Source: Rallus limicola (lineage: Eukaryota; Chordata; Aves; Gruiformes; Rallidae). From it: a stretch of DNA of 64,000 bases. Below the pieces are notes generated by a model, which was not told where the DNA came from, did not search any database, and saw nothing but the letters and a program-made list of their open reading frames with translations. Numbering within the stretch: position 1 is the stretch's first letter; each line of letters starts with the position of its first letter. The translations under genes and the position numbers were made by a program. The stretch lies in the NCBI GenBank assembly GCA_022605955.1, contig JAKCOZ010000001.1:71926520-71990519 (forward strand), read 5' to 3'. Below are positions 1-13,084 of the stretch, piece by piece.

Positions 1-2532
1 GCACCAAGAAACTCCATCTCAACAGCTTCTGCCTATCTCCATTCAATGTCCTTGTGGGCATCAAGTACCTCCATGGAGACACCACAGCACAGGAACAAAG
101 TAAATGCAGCATCCTGGCATATCTCCTGCATTTTGTCCCTCATATGTCTGCTGTGAATTACTCCTGTGGTGCCTCAGCAATGGCCAGTGCTCCACATGCA
201 CTCTCCTGTTGGGAGGCTCTGGGGCTGCACCATCACATCAGCCTCTTCTTTCTAGCACCAGTTTTCCTTTTACCACCTTCTTTGCTGGCATCAGACCTCT
301 CTTTCCCTTCTGCCTTGGGCTGAGGGTGCAGGAAAGCAGCATGATTCCCCAAGAAGCCTGCCTGTCCATGTGCCCCCTGCATATGGTCCTTGCCACCATC
401 CTGAGCACAAACAGGGTGCACCAAACACCATTTTGAGCCATCCGGCTCAAGCTGTAGGTTCAGTAACCTTTCCCCATGGGTTCCTACCTGTAGCTCACTG
501 GGTGAGCTCGTCTTCCCAATAGCTGTGGCACACCATAACATGAAACAAAGCAAAGCCCTGACCTCCATAGCCAGAACATTCCCACTAGATGTATTCACCC
601 AAAGTTATCCCAGCTGGCTGGTGAGCGTAAAACACAACCACCACAGCTGAGCTGAGTTTTCGGTTGAGTTGGGGATTAGCTCAGAGCACGCATGGTGAGT
701 TTTGCCTGTTTTTCAGGGGGTAACTCTGTAAGTGACTGAGCTTTGCCTCATGTGGGCATCTAAATGTCACTACTGCTGGCAGCTGCTGCTCAAAATAAAA
801 GAGGGGTTAGAGGTTGGTCTTCAGAGAGTGGTGATTTTGGTGGGGTTTCAGGCCTCCCCAAGGGAGATCAGGTGCATGTGGATGTCTCAGATCAATGCTG
901 TTGAGTTGCTGATGACATTCACATGAGCCAGGGACTTTTTCCATGGCTTTACTCACATCCCTGGCTGACCACTAGTTCAGTCCAGCTCAGTCTTTGCGTG
1001 TCAACTTTTTCTAGTGAAAAAGGTATTTCAAACCTGGGATACTACAAGTTCTGTCTGGAAAAGAAATAATCTGACCTCCAGAACCCCCAAATAAATAGGA
1101 GTGAAAATGTCACATGCTGCTGCTTTATCATCCATACTCCCCTCCTGGCTTGTAACAGCAAAAACCCCAGGAGGAAGTTCTCCTGAGCAAGGGCAGGCTT
1201 CTCCCTGCGAAACACCACAAACTCTTAGATGTCTCTTTGGTCAGAAGAGAAACAAAAGGGGTGAGGTGGGCAAGAGGAGTTCATCCTTTGGATGCTCAGG
1301 CCCTGCCCTTTCCACTCATGGGAGGGCCACACGAAGGGATTAACGCAGAAAACCCCAAACAGTTGAGGTGCTCAGGTAACCCTCTGTCTGGCAAGGAGTT
1401 GCATTTACGGGAGCTGCTCCCATAGCTATTTAGTGCATCAAGAAATCTTTTCTTGAAGTACCTGAACACAAATCTATTTGCTGGGATTTCTTTCAGTCCA
1501 ACAACAACCAAACCGGTGCTAACACATCCGCCTATATTTTCCCAAAGCCTGCTGCCTTGGAGAAAAAACCTGCATACTAAATTGCATCAATGGCACATCC
1601 CAGGCTCGTAATCACTGACCCAGTCTCTCCACAGGCAGACCACACACCCGAACTCATAGCCAAGTGGGGCCACACCATGCACAGCACCAAGACCCCCACA
1701 CTTCCTCCTCACACCTCCACAGGCACGGCCAGCTCTGGGGACAGCTTCCCCACCCGGCGTGGCTCCTGTTTACTCCCAGCAGGATCCTGCCTTTTACCCC
1801 GTCCCCACCAGCCCGTGCAGTGAGGCTGGCGTGTCACTTAAAACCATGCGTGACTTGGCGGGAGCCTCCGGCGGGCCCTGGGATGGGGTCCCTTTCTCTG
1901 ACACATTACCCATCTTGCCAGCACCGTCCCCCTCCCCACGGCCACATGCAGTCCTTCCCTCCAGCAGGGGAGAAGTCTGAGAGCAGGGGAGAAGAAGTCA
2001 GGGAGCAGCGGGCAGGCAGGGGGTTAAATCGCAGTGGTTCTTTAACAGGGCACAGCAAGAAAGCTCGGAAGACAGCCATTTCTCTCCTCCCGCTATTAAC
2101 AACGCACCCACCCAAAAGTTGAGAGTTAGAGAATTATGCTCTCACTTCTAAACACCGGTTGTTACAGTTTGGTAGGGAAAGAGGGGAGGCAGCGTAAGTA
2201 ATCAACATTTTTTTTCAGCATCACCAGGCAGGAGTGCACCGCAAAGCACAAGCTAATACGTATATACATCTAGTGAACAGCAACCCTGTATTTTTATTTA
2301 AGGTCTGTTGGGTATTTCAGGGGGGAAAAAAACAACATATGAAAGATGGTGTTATTCTGCAGGAGCAGTTTTCTTGGGAAAGTATACCCAGACATTTAAT
2401 CCCAGGAATATTTATAGTTAGCATAACTCGAATGGTGTTGTGCATGCAGTCGGTTAGTCTAAAGTGGAGCGTCATGCAGCTTGCATTAATGTTGGCAAAG
2501 GCACTTTATGGAGAAACAGACTTTATGCTTAC
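1..2532 (-). other. SSPN: SSPN intron 1 (5' part), no exon seen
   Basis: This stretch lies downstream of the SSPN exon 1 splice donor on the minus strand, so it is the beginning of intron 1. I looked for SSPN exons 2 and 3 (the remaining membrane segments and large extracellular loop) and found none, so they must lie left of the window. Open frames here are short and resemble nothing I recognise. Around 1720-2040 the sequence is more GC-rich, without other signals. Confidence 0.6.
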
Positions 2533-2877
2533 AATTATCCCAGCCCAATATGGAGTGTCTCTGACTAGCAGAGAAGAGCTGATGCCTGCCATAAGGAAGC
2601 CCAGCACTGTTACAGAGATGCCTAATGCCAGCTGCAACAAAGCAAACAGCAGCGGGAAACGGCAGCCACAACAAGTGTGGGATTCCTCCTCCTGGCCAGT
2701 TTTGGGATCCCCCTTGGTTTTCTTCTGCTGCTGCTTCTTCTTCTTCTTCTGCTTCATCGCAGACTCCTGCGTCTTGCTCGAGTCGGTGCTTTTCTCCCCT
2801 TCGGGTGCCTTCCCTGCCTGGCTCTGGTTATTCAGGGACACGCTGTGCTGGGGTTTCTTCTCCTCCGCCCTTCCCAT
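2533..2877 (-). CDS. SSPN: Sarcospan, coding exon 1 (partial gene)
   Basis: Sarcospan is a four-span, tetraspanin-like subunit of the dystrophin-glycoprotein complex in the muscle sarcolemma, where it associates with the sarcoglycans. This exon encodes the first 115 residues: a charged cytosolic tail (1-68), a Cys-rich junction HTCCGCRF (67-74) and the first membrane segment (about 74-100), ending in LLVRDTPYWAGII, which closely matches mammalian sarcospan. The exon ends in phase 0 at a GTAAGC donor (2532-2531). The start at 2877 has a good context (GGCATGG) and follows the family pattern MG+basic. An in-frame Met at 2757 (residue 41), directly before a Lys/Gln-rich tract, is an alternative start. 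The tail is longer than I recall for the mammalian protein because of that tract. Exons 2-3 lie beyond the left edge. BHLHE41 is the next gene, divergent, about 30 kb away. Confidence 0.93.
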
Positions 2878-3250
2878 GCCAATGAACTTTAGGTTTTTCA
2901 CGTGCGTGTGTGTGTGCGCGCTTGATGGGGGTGTGAGGGTTTTTTTGCCCCCCAAAGCTTCGCTTTGTGCTGGCTGAGTTGTTCCTGGTATTTGAATCAA
3001 GGAGGCTGAACAAATATGGAAAACATTTGGAGCAGATTGTCAGAGCTCCGAAATGCCACATATAGCCCAGAGAAGAGGGGGATTCAAGGGGGGTAGCGAA
3101 CTGCCAACGTGCAGGCACCGGCTCTGCATGGGGGCTGGCTGTGCACACACACACGGCTGAGGTTGTGTGCAGCCACGGCTGCATCGGTGCGTGTGTTTTT
3201 TTGTGTGTGTGTGTGTGTGTGTTTGTGTGTGTGTGAGGTGGACAGGTGAA
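2878..3250 (-). promoter_or_regulatory. SSPN: Region upstream of SSPN start (5' UTR/promoter, inferred)
   Basis: This is the sequence immediately upstream of the SSPN start on the minus strand, so it should carry the 5' UTR and core promoter. It includes a CACGTG at 2899-2904, a TG/GC-alternating tract at about 2901-2921 and a longer TG repeat at 3190-3237. I see no clear TATA box and cannot place the transcription start. Confidence 0.35.
3190..3237. repeat. (TG)n microsatellite
   Basis: An imperfect TG/GT dinucleotide run interrupted by a T7 tract and by GTTTG. It lies about 310 bases upstream of the SSPN start codon. Confidence 0.9.
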
Positions 3251-5124
3251 TAGCACACAGAAAGCCTGCATCGCCAGCTGATGGATGGGAGGGAAATCTG
3301 TCTCGCCGGAGAGCCGGGAGAGATCAAGTGCCAGTGTCTGTGTGTGCACGGAGCAGGCAGGTAGGAGCTCATCACGCCATGGCTCCCCTGGGGGTTGCCA
3401 GCACGCTGAGTGTAACTCAGTGAACCCACACAGCACCATGCACACAACGGGCAAATTCCATGCACTGGCTGGATCAGATTAAATAGACACATTTCAGTGG
3501 GAGGGAGTTGACTGCATGTACGGAAAGTACAAAATTAATACAAATAAAAATTCAAATTAATATCCCAGGGAACCAAAAGGAATTCTGTCTTTTCCCAAAA
3601 GTTGCAAAAGTGCAGTTAAGCGTGTTTTATAAGGTAGACAGGGGCTGGCAATTTGGATGGGTGCTTCTGTGCATCCTGGTAGTGCATGGAGCTCAGCACC
3701 TTGCTGAGCGAGCTGCCAGGGCTGGAAGTTATCCGTACCAGGATGACTGTTTATGTTACCTACAAGAGAGGGACGTCTTATTGTCCACATGTGCTTGCTG
3801 CACTCTGTCCATGTGTTGGCTTACACTGGTGTTTGGGGACAGCACAGTTGGGGCTTTTTTCCTGGAAAACTCTAAAATTGTTCTGCAGCTGAATCCGGAG
3901 CTGGGACCCTTGGCAGAACCTCTCAGACACCAGTGGGACTCCCCAGGGGCTCACCCACGGAGGTCCCAGAGACTGGGGTCTGAAGAATTAGAGAGTGCTA
4001 GGTCTGTGAACAGGAAGGAGCAAGAAGAAGTAGGTGGTGAGCAGCTCTGGGCGGGAGACAATGCTGGCAACTCTGCATTCAGCCGGTCTGCGGGGCACGC
4101 ATCCTCACAAGGGCAGACCGTGGGAAGTGGGAAGCTACCACGATGCCTGCGCTTAGCTCACACCAGAGGAATTACTCCAAAGCTTAGGGGTAAACAGGTG
4201 CTTAAATGCTTTGTTGGCCCAGGGCCAGGGTGTGTATGGCCTTCCTACAAGCCAGGAGCTGCAGCGGGGCCAGTGGGGCCTCCTCTGTGCGTGCAGCTCT
4301 GTGTCCCCACTGCCATGAGGATGCTGTGAGGACAAGTGTGCTTGTGCTGCCTGTGTCAATGTCAACAGGAGAGGCATAAATAGGCTGGCCAGCTCTGTCC
4401 TCTCCATTTGGCTATGTGGGGTTTTTTTTTTCACTTTCCTTCCCACAGAGGAGTCAATTTGAGCAAATGACAGGAGCAAAGTGTGGTAAGATGCGGGGCA
4501 GGTGGGAAGAAGGTGTCAGATATTGGGGAAATCACCAGCAAAGGTGCCTTTGAATGCTGCAGAGCAGTTCAGGGGGGGTAACCAAAATGTTGAAGTACTC
4601 AGAGATCTTACGCATGCTGAGATAGCATCAAGGAAATCTTTCTTTTGACATACAGGCAATGCCTTCTGAGAAGCCACTCTATTTCCAGCTCCTTATGGCA
4701 TTTAGCAGTAATCAACTGTGTCTTCTGTATTAATAAATTATGATGTCACTTTGTTTTATGAGTTAAGCAATATCCTTTTTGGTTATTTATATTACCAAAC
4801 ATATGAAAGAAAGCTACAAAGTGATTTCAGACGCTTCCTGCACACATAACTCTCGTGCTAGATCCATAGAGCACCAGTAGGGTACGTTGTTCAAAAAAGG
4901 AGGAAAAGAAACCAGAGGTGAAAAAAAACCCTGAAGAAAACCCTCTTCCCTAGTCATGCTGCTTACAGTACCGTGTTTTCATAGCTTCTCACCAAGAAGT
5001 TCTGTCAATGTCATCCACTTTTGTAAAACATCCTTATGATAGCTTACAATCTCTGTTGTACCTTGTCTCTTGATCTCAAAGTCATACACAATTATATTCA
5101 ACCATAGTTTTGAGAGGGATGGGG

Positions 5125-5195
5125 TGTTCAAGGATCATCACCAAGGTCACGTAGGGAAGCGGTGGCAAGGCTGAGAACACGTGTTTTACTGATAG
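5125..5195 (-). repeat. MIR-like SINE relic (possible)
   Basis: CCAAGGTCACGTAGGGAAG followed by GGTGGCAAGGCTGAGAACA resembles the reverse complement of the tRNA-derived MIR core (CCAAGGTCACACAGC, then GTGGCAGAGCTGGGATT). It is short and diverged, so the call is tentative. Confidence 0.35.
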
Positions 5196-8100
5196 CCAGC
5201 TGAACATCCCCCTAATAATAAGTATGAGAGTTGAATTAAATTTTCTTTTCCTTTCTACCAGTCCGTTTCCCTAGTTCTATGCCACAGGTCTTTTCTGTGC
5301 TTTTGTTTTTTCCCCCAAGAAAATCCCTGGTTTTAGCAGCTGGATTTGTGCTGGCAGCTAGATTTATGATCATTGTCTTCCAAAAGGGGCCAAAATCCAG
5401 CTGCTTTATTCATGCCGACAGGCATATTGGTTTCAGGGGGAGTAATCGCCTGAGGAGGATGAACAGAATTTAATCCAAAGTCAATAAAATGAACAAGCAC
5501 TTACCTTACAGCCAGTAACAGCCCTTGCTTATCTCCTGGCACAAGAATCTCTCTTAAAACAGGTGCCTAAATATCCTTCTGCACAGCAAGTATCTCAAAA
5601 ATGAGGCCACGCTCCATGGGTGGCAGGCTGAGTATCTCCTACAGGGAATAGGCGGGAAATCCATTTGGGTCCCAGCCTCCTGCAGACCCTTTGAAAATTC
5701 CAGTTGCGTGGCTGGTGTCCAGAGCCCTTAAGGCAGGAGAAGTCTAGGCCAGTTCAGGGGACTTCTTCTGTACAGCAACCAAAAGGTTTGGGTATGAAAC
5801 TTGAAACGTAGTCAACGTAGACCAGAGTTTGCCTTCCCACAGCTGATGGGTCTGGAGTAGCTGCACCACTCAGAGCACTTGTTTTTTCCCCAGGAAATCT
5901 AAGATGTTAGTGTCTATCTGCTCTGGTCATGCGGAGACAAGGAGTGTCTCCTAGGCTGTGTACAACATGCCTACACAGGGAGGCACCATCCCCACCATGA
6001 AGGGCAGCAGGACCTGGTCCGGCAGGAGCAGCTTTCAGCCACCTTCTCCTCCCGCTGTTCTTCATTTTCAGTAACGCAGTGATCGGATAACAGCTCACCT
6101 GCTTTTACTGGGACGACTTTGGGACTGTTAAATGCTAACCAGTTGCTAAATAAAGACAGTCAATTGCAGTTCTTAAAAAAATATGTATGCATACTTAAAA
6201 TTATATATGCCATATCTAATCTCTGCAGCAGCACAGTCATACACTGGGAAAATCAGGGACGGGGATGTTGTTGTTTTGAAATTACTAATCAGTGTGTACA
6301 AGAGGAAAAGAAGTTATTTTGCTGTGGCTAGCTCTCCCTGCAAAGTCAAACATGCACATGTTACACGCTGGGAAGTTTAATGGGGATGGAGAAGAGAGGC
6401 GGATGCAGGATTGATATTCCATAATTATTATCTGAACCAGATTGTATTTGCTGATTCCACTTGGCATTAACAATCGAGTGTAAAACAGCTGTGGAAGAAT
6501 TCACAGCACAGGGCAGCAACAAGAAATTAAAAGAATTACTTTTTTGGAAATTGAAAGATTAAACAAGGACGCTGAAATAACACTAAATTTTCTCGAGTAA
6601 TACATCTTCCGGATGTCACTTGGATTTTCTCTGCGACACAAGAATAATCATTACCCTTTTATGCCCAAAGGCCCTGATTAAGTATGTTCTTAAATTAAGC
6701 ACATGCTTGAATACCCTTCCTGGATGAGGATGTTTTTTGATTTGAGCCCAGCTACCATCTCTCATGTGGCACGCAGTTGTAATTCTGTGTCCTTTACACA
6801 AAATGAGTCATGTTGCACAGCTTTTCCATAGCCAGATACTGTCCTCTGTAAAACATTGCCTGCTCTTGTTCCTCCCTTTGCCAAAAGGCAGCACAAACCG
6901 GCTGATGATGACAAGAAGTCAAACAGCACACACACCGTCAGGCATAGAAATGGCAAGGTCTGGGCTGCAGCTTTGCGATGACACAGTCCTTCCTATTGCT
7001 TCTCCTACCCGCGAGGACACACAGCGTTGTGTGGGGCTCCAGAAACATCAGACTATTTTTCCCAACTGTGATTCTTACACTAGAAATAAAGTGGGTCTGG
7101 CGTGGTTGGACCCACACAGACACGCAGTAGCACATAATCACATTTGTACAGATATTTCTTCAAGGCATCAGCAGTCCGGCCATGTGCCAATCACAGGGTT
7201 GCAGCACACAAATCTGGAGCAGCAGAATTGGCAAGGAATAAAGGCTCGCTGTGTTGCCCCAAGGACCAAGGGATGTGTGACTGCCTTTGCCCCAAGAGCA
7301 GCTCAGCAAAATGCTGCTGGCCCAGGGACCCCCTTGGAGATGCCACCCCCAGAGTGACAGCTGGGGCCAGGACAGACCCAAATGTGCCGAAACCAGACAA
7401 GGTCTCACCCATCCGCCAAGTCAGTCTGGGCTGTGGAGAAGCTCAGAGCTTGCCTCATCCTCACATCTTTTTCTCCTGCTCCCCTTGCTCCACAGCAAGC
7501 CATGGACTGCAGAGCCAGATCGAGCAGCACCAGTGCACTCTTGAGTAGTCAAAGTTCAGCACACTGTGTGTGCTCCATGTGCCCTTCTGGCATTCCTGAG
7601 GGTGAGACCAAGATGTGACACACTTCAGTTTTGTATGATGGCGTGGCAGATGGGGAATGAAGTAGAATAGGAGTTGGTTTATGTCAGGTTACTCCACGCT
7701 CAGAGGCTATGCACCTTATTCCCTCCAGCTGTTGCATCTGACCATGAGGTAAGTCTGTCCATACAAAAAAGAAAAATGAAGTCTTCTTTCAGATGAGAAG
7801 GAAATTCTGTCTTCCAACGACTGTACTAGGCCGATTTCAATTCCTAAATCTTTGCTTTTGGCAAAGCCCCCTTAGGCACCCTGTGTCTGGAGCTCCTCAA
7901 CTCCAGCTGTGTTTCCCTGAACCCAGACGGTGGTCCAGGCATTTACAGGGGTATGCTGCAGAAAACTTGGCAGCAGTTAAGCTGTCCATAGTGATCTGAC
8001 TGTTTCTGTCTTTCATTCTACTCTTGCGACACATTCATCACGGTGGAAGTCACATTTTATCATGTTTCCACGTGGCGCCTGAAGAGGGAGGATCCTTAGA

Positions 8101-11100
8101 TGCTACAACCAACAGTCCCTCAAAATTGGGATGGAGCAGTATGAGGCAAGAAACTGTGATACTGCAAGGAAGTAAAACTAACTGCTGTGGCTTGGTGAAC
8201 ATGTTGCCATGTCCTGGGCAAGTGTTGTACACCAACCTGGAGGCCTTTGCATCTCACTGAGCAGAGATAAGGAGTCTGAAAGTGAGGGATGACTGCTTCA
8301 CAAACAACTCTGTGTCCTTTCCAAACCTGGTCCTCTTTCTTCAAAGCATATTTGAAAAGGAGGTTGTCCATCAAAATAACATTAATGAGATGCTCTGGCT
8401 GTTAGACCTTCTCTCCAAGTGTTAATTATTACTTGGTTAAATAGAGGCAAATCCTCTTACTCCTGTTCTTGCCGAGGATAACGATTAGGTCTGTTCTGTG
8501 TATGTGCTCACGGGGATGGATACGTACAGACACATGTACACACGCACGGACACACGGGGCTCAAGCCGCTGCCTTAGACAATGTGCAGAAGTGCCAGGAG
8601 ACCTGCCCGCGGCTTTACACCAGGACATGGGCACCACAGGCAGCAGAGGGAAGCGCAAGGTCTCCCACTCTCCCTTTTTGTTAGTGAGAGAGATAAAATG
8701 ATGAAGCTTGACCCTGTAAGAAGAAGAAAGAAGCCTCTGCAGCAGCACTGTTTACAGCCGCCTCTGTCACTCGCAGCCTGATATGAATCAATCTCATTAA
8801 TAATTATTTTACTGGTCCGGTAACACAAGTTGTTTTCATTTAAAGACAGAGGCCTCACCATTTATTTCCAAGTGACAGCAATGCTTGGGTGTCCCAACAG
8901 CACGTGCCACCTGCCACAGGGTAGTGCCTGTGCCCGTGCCTCTGGTTCAGCAGGCAAGGAGGCTGAATTAGCCCAAATCTCTCCCTCTAGAAAAAAACCC
9001 ACCAGTCACTGAGAGGTTTTTTTTTCTCCTAGAGCAAGGACCAATGCCGTGGCAGTACAATGACAGCCCCTCTGTGGGTACAGCCAAAACCGCTGGCAGC
9101 AGCATCCCCCTCATGGGCTGTCCACCTCCATTTTACATAGGAGAAAGTGTGGTTGCCTCCCTCCCATCCCAGCAGGCAGGCCGCCCCTCACCAGTTCTTG
9201 CAACCCATGGAGGGTAAGCAAGGAGAGGGGTAGTCCAGCTTTGGGGGTAGGACTCTGACTATGCGAGGTGAGGATGGGATGAAAAAGAAAAGCACTGTGT
9301 GGGTCTCCCAATTCAGCTCTCTGTTTCTTTCACATGTGCCCAAGCGCAGAACTTGGACCCCGCAGAAAGTGGCAGGGTGGACTGCAAGAAATCCTGCCAA
9401 GTGGAGAGATGATAATTAAAATCCGCCTAAGCTTTGCACAGCTCTGACTCCCAAGCTTGGGCTACACGGAGGGATCTCACAGCTGGGATGGGGGAGATCA
9501 GTCGGCTCTGGAGCTGAGGAGCTCTCCTTCATAGCAGCAGGTGCCAGACATGCTTAGTTTTCCCATGCAGTCCATGGTTTCTAATGAAGCTAGAAAGGGC
9601 TTTTTTTCAAGAGGCTCATGAAAACAGCACTTCTGAGTTGGTGTAGCACAAAAAGCAGCTCTAATAAGGTGCTCTCTCCAAAGATCCAGGACAAGCTTGG
9701 TGGTGCATATGCATATCTATCTAATTTTTCCGACTTTCTGGAATTTACAGACACTTGGAGCTTTGTTTCAGCAGCTGGCTCAAGGTCTCATGCTGGCACT
9801 TGGGTCATCTCACCGTGTTATTTACTGCCCCAGCCATACTCCAAGGTCTGATGTACTCACAGGCACTGCATTTGCCTGAAATACACAGTTGGGTCCTCTG
9901 AAAGGTTGTGTACAGCTGGAATTTGTTGACGAGCTCTCCATCTCTCAAAAGCAAGTGCTTGTGACTTTCCTTTGACCTGGTCCCACCACAAGTGATGGCT
10001 TTTCTCAGAGTCACCTTTGAAGCCCTGAAGCACCTGAGCACTGGTGCTGATGTCTTCAGCCCAATTGAAGTTTGACGCTGACCTTGGTGTGGCCAAGATT
10101 TTCCCCTCCCTCTTGGCTGGTTTGAAAATAGACCCTGTGGTCTTCCCTGGAAATGGGAGACTTGGTTCATTTCTTTCAGTCTTCTCCTGACTTTGTCTTA
10201 GCGGCTATAGGGTTGGCTAGATGCTAGACCATAATCTTCTGCCTCACAAAGATCTGGATACTCACAGATCTCAGTATTCCCTTTCTTCTTGCATTGCCAC
10301 ATTAGTATAAACTATCTATAAATCACCTCTGTAAAAGACCAAAACTGCCTGCTCTTTGTCTGAGGCAAAACAGATGCCCAATACTCAGACCACAGCTGCA
10401 TGAAAGCAGATTCAGGACATCTCTTGACACCTGCCCAGCTCTGAAACAGCCACCTGGCCCATGTGTCTGCACTCCACCTCTCCTTGGACTCAGTTTCCCT
10501 CTGATTAGCAATAACAACATGGCTTCGTGTCCTCCGTTTCTTCAGACTGGTGACCTTTTATGTGAAAGAGTTCTTGAGGACATGGGGCTTTCTATGCTGC
10601 CAGAATTACTGCATGTGCTCCACCAGATGTTGAAGAATATTGTCTCCCATCCAAAGTTACCCTGAGTATTATATTTCCTTGGCTTAGCATTGTTATGAAA
10701 TGTCAGTTCTTTACAACTTCTCTGACTTTCTTTTGCAATGTCCCCAAGGGAACACAACCGCTTTTAAAGGGCTGGTTGGGTCCAGCAAGCCATACGGATT
10801 TGCTTCATCTTTCCTTCTGGAAGAACCTCAATCACCTCTGCGAGATAGGTGAGGCGCGGCAGGACAGGAGATGAAAGCAAGATGTGCTGAAAGGGGATCT
10901 GGAAGGCAATTGCTAGTAGAATTGTCTGAGGACTGCTTGGGGGCTGCTTTTAGTTAATATTTGCCTGTTGCACAAAAGAGGGAGGAGTGCATCGTGAAAT
11001 TTCCTGATGACACAGACATGCGAGTGCCTGTCAATACACAGGAGGCCCCAGCCTATCAAACAGGAAGAACTGCGTGACCTTGAGGATGGGAACAATAGGA

Positions 11101-12014
11101 ATAGGATGAAATCAAATTGTGCCAAATGTAAAGTTTGGCACGTAAGGCCAAAGTGTCAGAGTTTCTCTGGGAAAATAAAAATGTCTCAAGCGCCTTGGCT
11201 CGCCACGGGGTTACTGTCAGACAGCAGCAGAGCATGGCCATGGAAAAAGGTAAATGTGATCAGGTCTGTACCAAGTGCCTCCAACACCGGCCTGAACACT
11301 GTCACTGATGGAGAGCAAGTACGGGTGGGCCTGGCGAGGAGACTGCCCACAGCTTTATTGACCTCTAATCGACACAGACAAATTGTGACGGGAGCAAGTG
11401 TAGCTACGCGTTGGTAGGGTGCTTGGGGGGGGGGGTGGGTTGGAGACCCTGTGTAACAACAGGAAACTGAAAGGGATTGCCCCACAACATTAAAGGTTAG
11501 AGAGGACGCGATCGGTCTATAAATACTCCGTGTCAAAGTTAAAACAATGTTGGCACGAGGACAAATGGATACAAATGGCCATGAGTACATTTAGCCTGGA
11601 AACCAGAGAAAGGTTTTTAACCATCCGAGCAGGGAGGCTGGGGAACAGCGAGAAACGCACCTTGCTGTAAGACACTGTGCCATCTATTTTTGAACTGCAC
11701 CATTTGACATGGTTGCTTGAGATGATTCGGTGATGCAGGAAGTGCCTTCCCTTCCAAATCCCTGTTGCGGGTGCGCTTTCGGCTCCTCCTCACTTACACA
11801 GGCGCCCTGACTCGGCCACAGGAGGAGGAGAAAGGGCTCTCGGCGCCCTGCATGGCTGTTTCAGGGCTTGGCAAAACCTCACTCTCCATTTGTTGGAGGC
11901 AATTATTTTGATTCCATGCGTCCCTTACAGAATGAACCGGAGGTTTACATCAGTAGCTGGGTTTGTTGGTTTGTTTGGTTGTGTGGGGTGTTGTGGGGTT
12001 TGGGTTCTTTTTGT

Positions 12015-12165
12015 AGTTAATACTTTGTACTTATATAGCATCTTTCATCTTTCAAAGTGCTTTACATACATTAATTATTTAATTCTCCCCGTACCCCCTT
12101 TGATCTAGGCAAGTATTACGATGCTCAGTTTACAAGTGGGGAAAGCAAATGCAGAAGAACAAATC
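12015..12165 (-). repeat. MIR-like SINE relic (possible)
   Basis: TCAAAGTGCTTTACATACAT, ATTAATTATTTAATTCTC and CAGTTTACAAGTGGGGAAA occur in the order expected for the 3' half and core of MIR in reverse complement (TTTACATGTATTAACTCATTTAATCC, then TTTTACAGATGAGGAAACTGAGG). Such ancient SINEs survive at low copy in bird genomes. Confidence 0.45.
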
Positions 12166-12309
12166 CTTGCTGCTAGGCACATCCCACCGGGATTGATGTG
12201 GTTTCTTGGCTCTAACAGGCAAGGAAAGGTTACATGGTGTGCTCAGGGTCAACAAGAGGACCATTGGTGGAGCCAGGGTGGTAACTCCTCTGGCTACCCT
12301 CTCCCTGCA

Positions 12310-12331
12310 AAGGAGAGAGAGAGAGAGAGAG
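12310..12331. repeat. (GA)n microsatellite
   Basis: A GA dinucleotide run of about ten units. Confidence 0.9.
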
Positions 12332-13084
12332 GGAAGGGGGCTGCCAGGGAGGGCTGTGTGCAGAGCCAGGTATAGGGTGCTGGATGGACAATGCCATGTG
12401 CTCCTGAGAAAGACTTGGAGTTTAGATTAATCAAATCATGTCTAACAAAGCTAGCACAATGGCTAGGTGACTAAGACCCAAGTAACAGGAATAAATGCAA
12501 ATCATTAGAAGTAGCAAATGAGTAAGAGCTGACATTGATCTGTGCAGACACGTGTTCAGCAAAAGGAAGCAAGTCTTCCCTTTCAGTTAAAAAAAGGAAA
12601 AAAAGTAACAACTGTTGTGTTTATGATTGTTCATGTACTGGATGTTTGCATTGTTTTTCAGAATGACTGTCGGAGGCTGATTTGGAGATTTTATTGCTAA
12701 ATAACTGAGCAATTTTTCTTGCGAATTCCCATAGAGATGCTATTTGTATGTTTGGATTGCCACGATGATGTGAGGACGCTGCAAATGCTCCCTGCCTGAC
12801 TCTAAGCAGAAGTCTCACATTCTCCCTCTCTCTTTCATCCTTTTTAAAGGACATTTCTGACTCGCAGGGGCAAGCAGAGCAAGAACCTGGGAAACAACCC
12901 ACTTGACACTCATTCTGCCAGTGGTTTGGGTCTGATGCTGCACAGGGATCGTAGCTCCACTTCAGCGGCCAGTGCCCAGAGTGGGAGTTAAAAGATCATT
13001 CTACCGACCTTGAAAGATACTGGCTTGTTTTTGAGGCCAAGGGTATGCTACTTAGCACTAGCTTGCTGCCCGGCTTTACAGGAC

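Larger units (their letters stand above)
3251..13084. other. Gene-free interval, SSPN-BHLHE41, part 1
   Basis: No exon of a known gene is recognised in this stretch. Open frames on both strands are short or low in complexity. It contains possible MIR relics (see 5125-5195 and 12015-12165), a GA microsatellite at about 12310-12331 and a G10 run near 11425. Several AT-rich blocks, such as 4690-4810 and 6100-6600, could be noncoding conserved elements, but this cannot be judged from one sequence. Confidence 0.5.

Noticed and set aside
2234..2977. 247-codon plus-strand open frame
   Set aside because: It lies antisense to SSPN exon 1 and includes a translated simple repeat; the minus strand carries the conserved protein.
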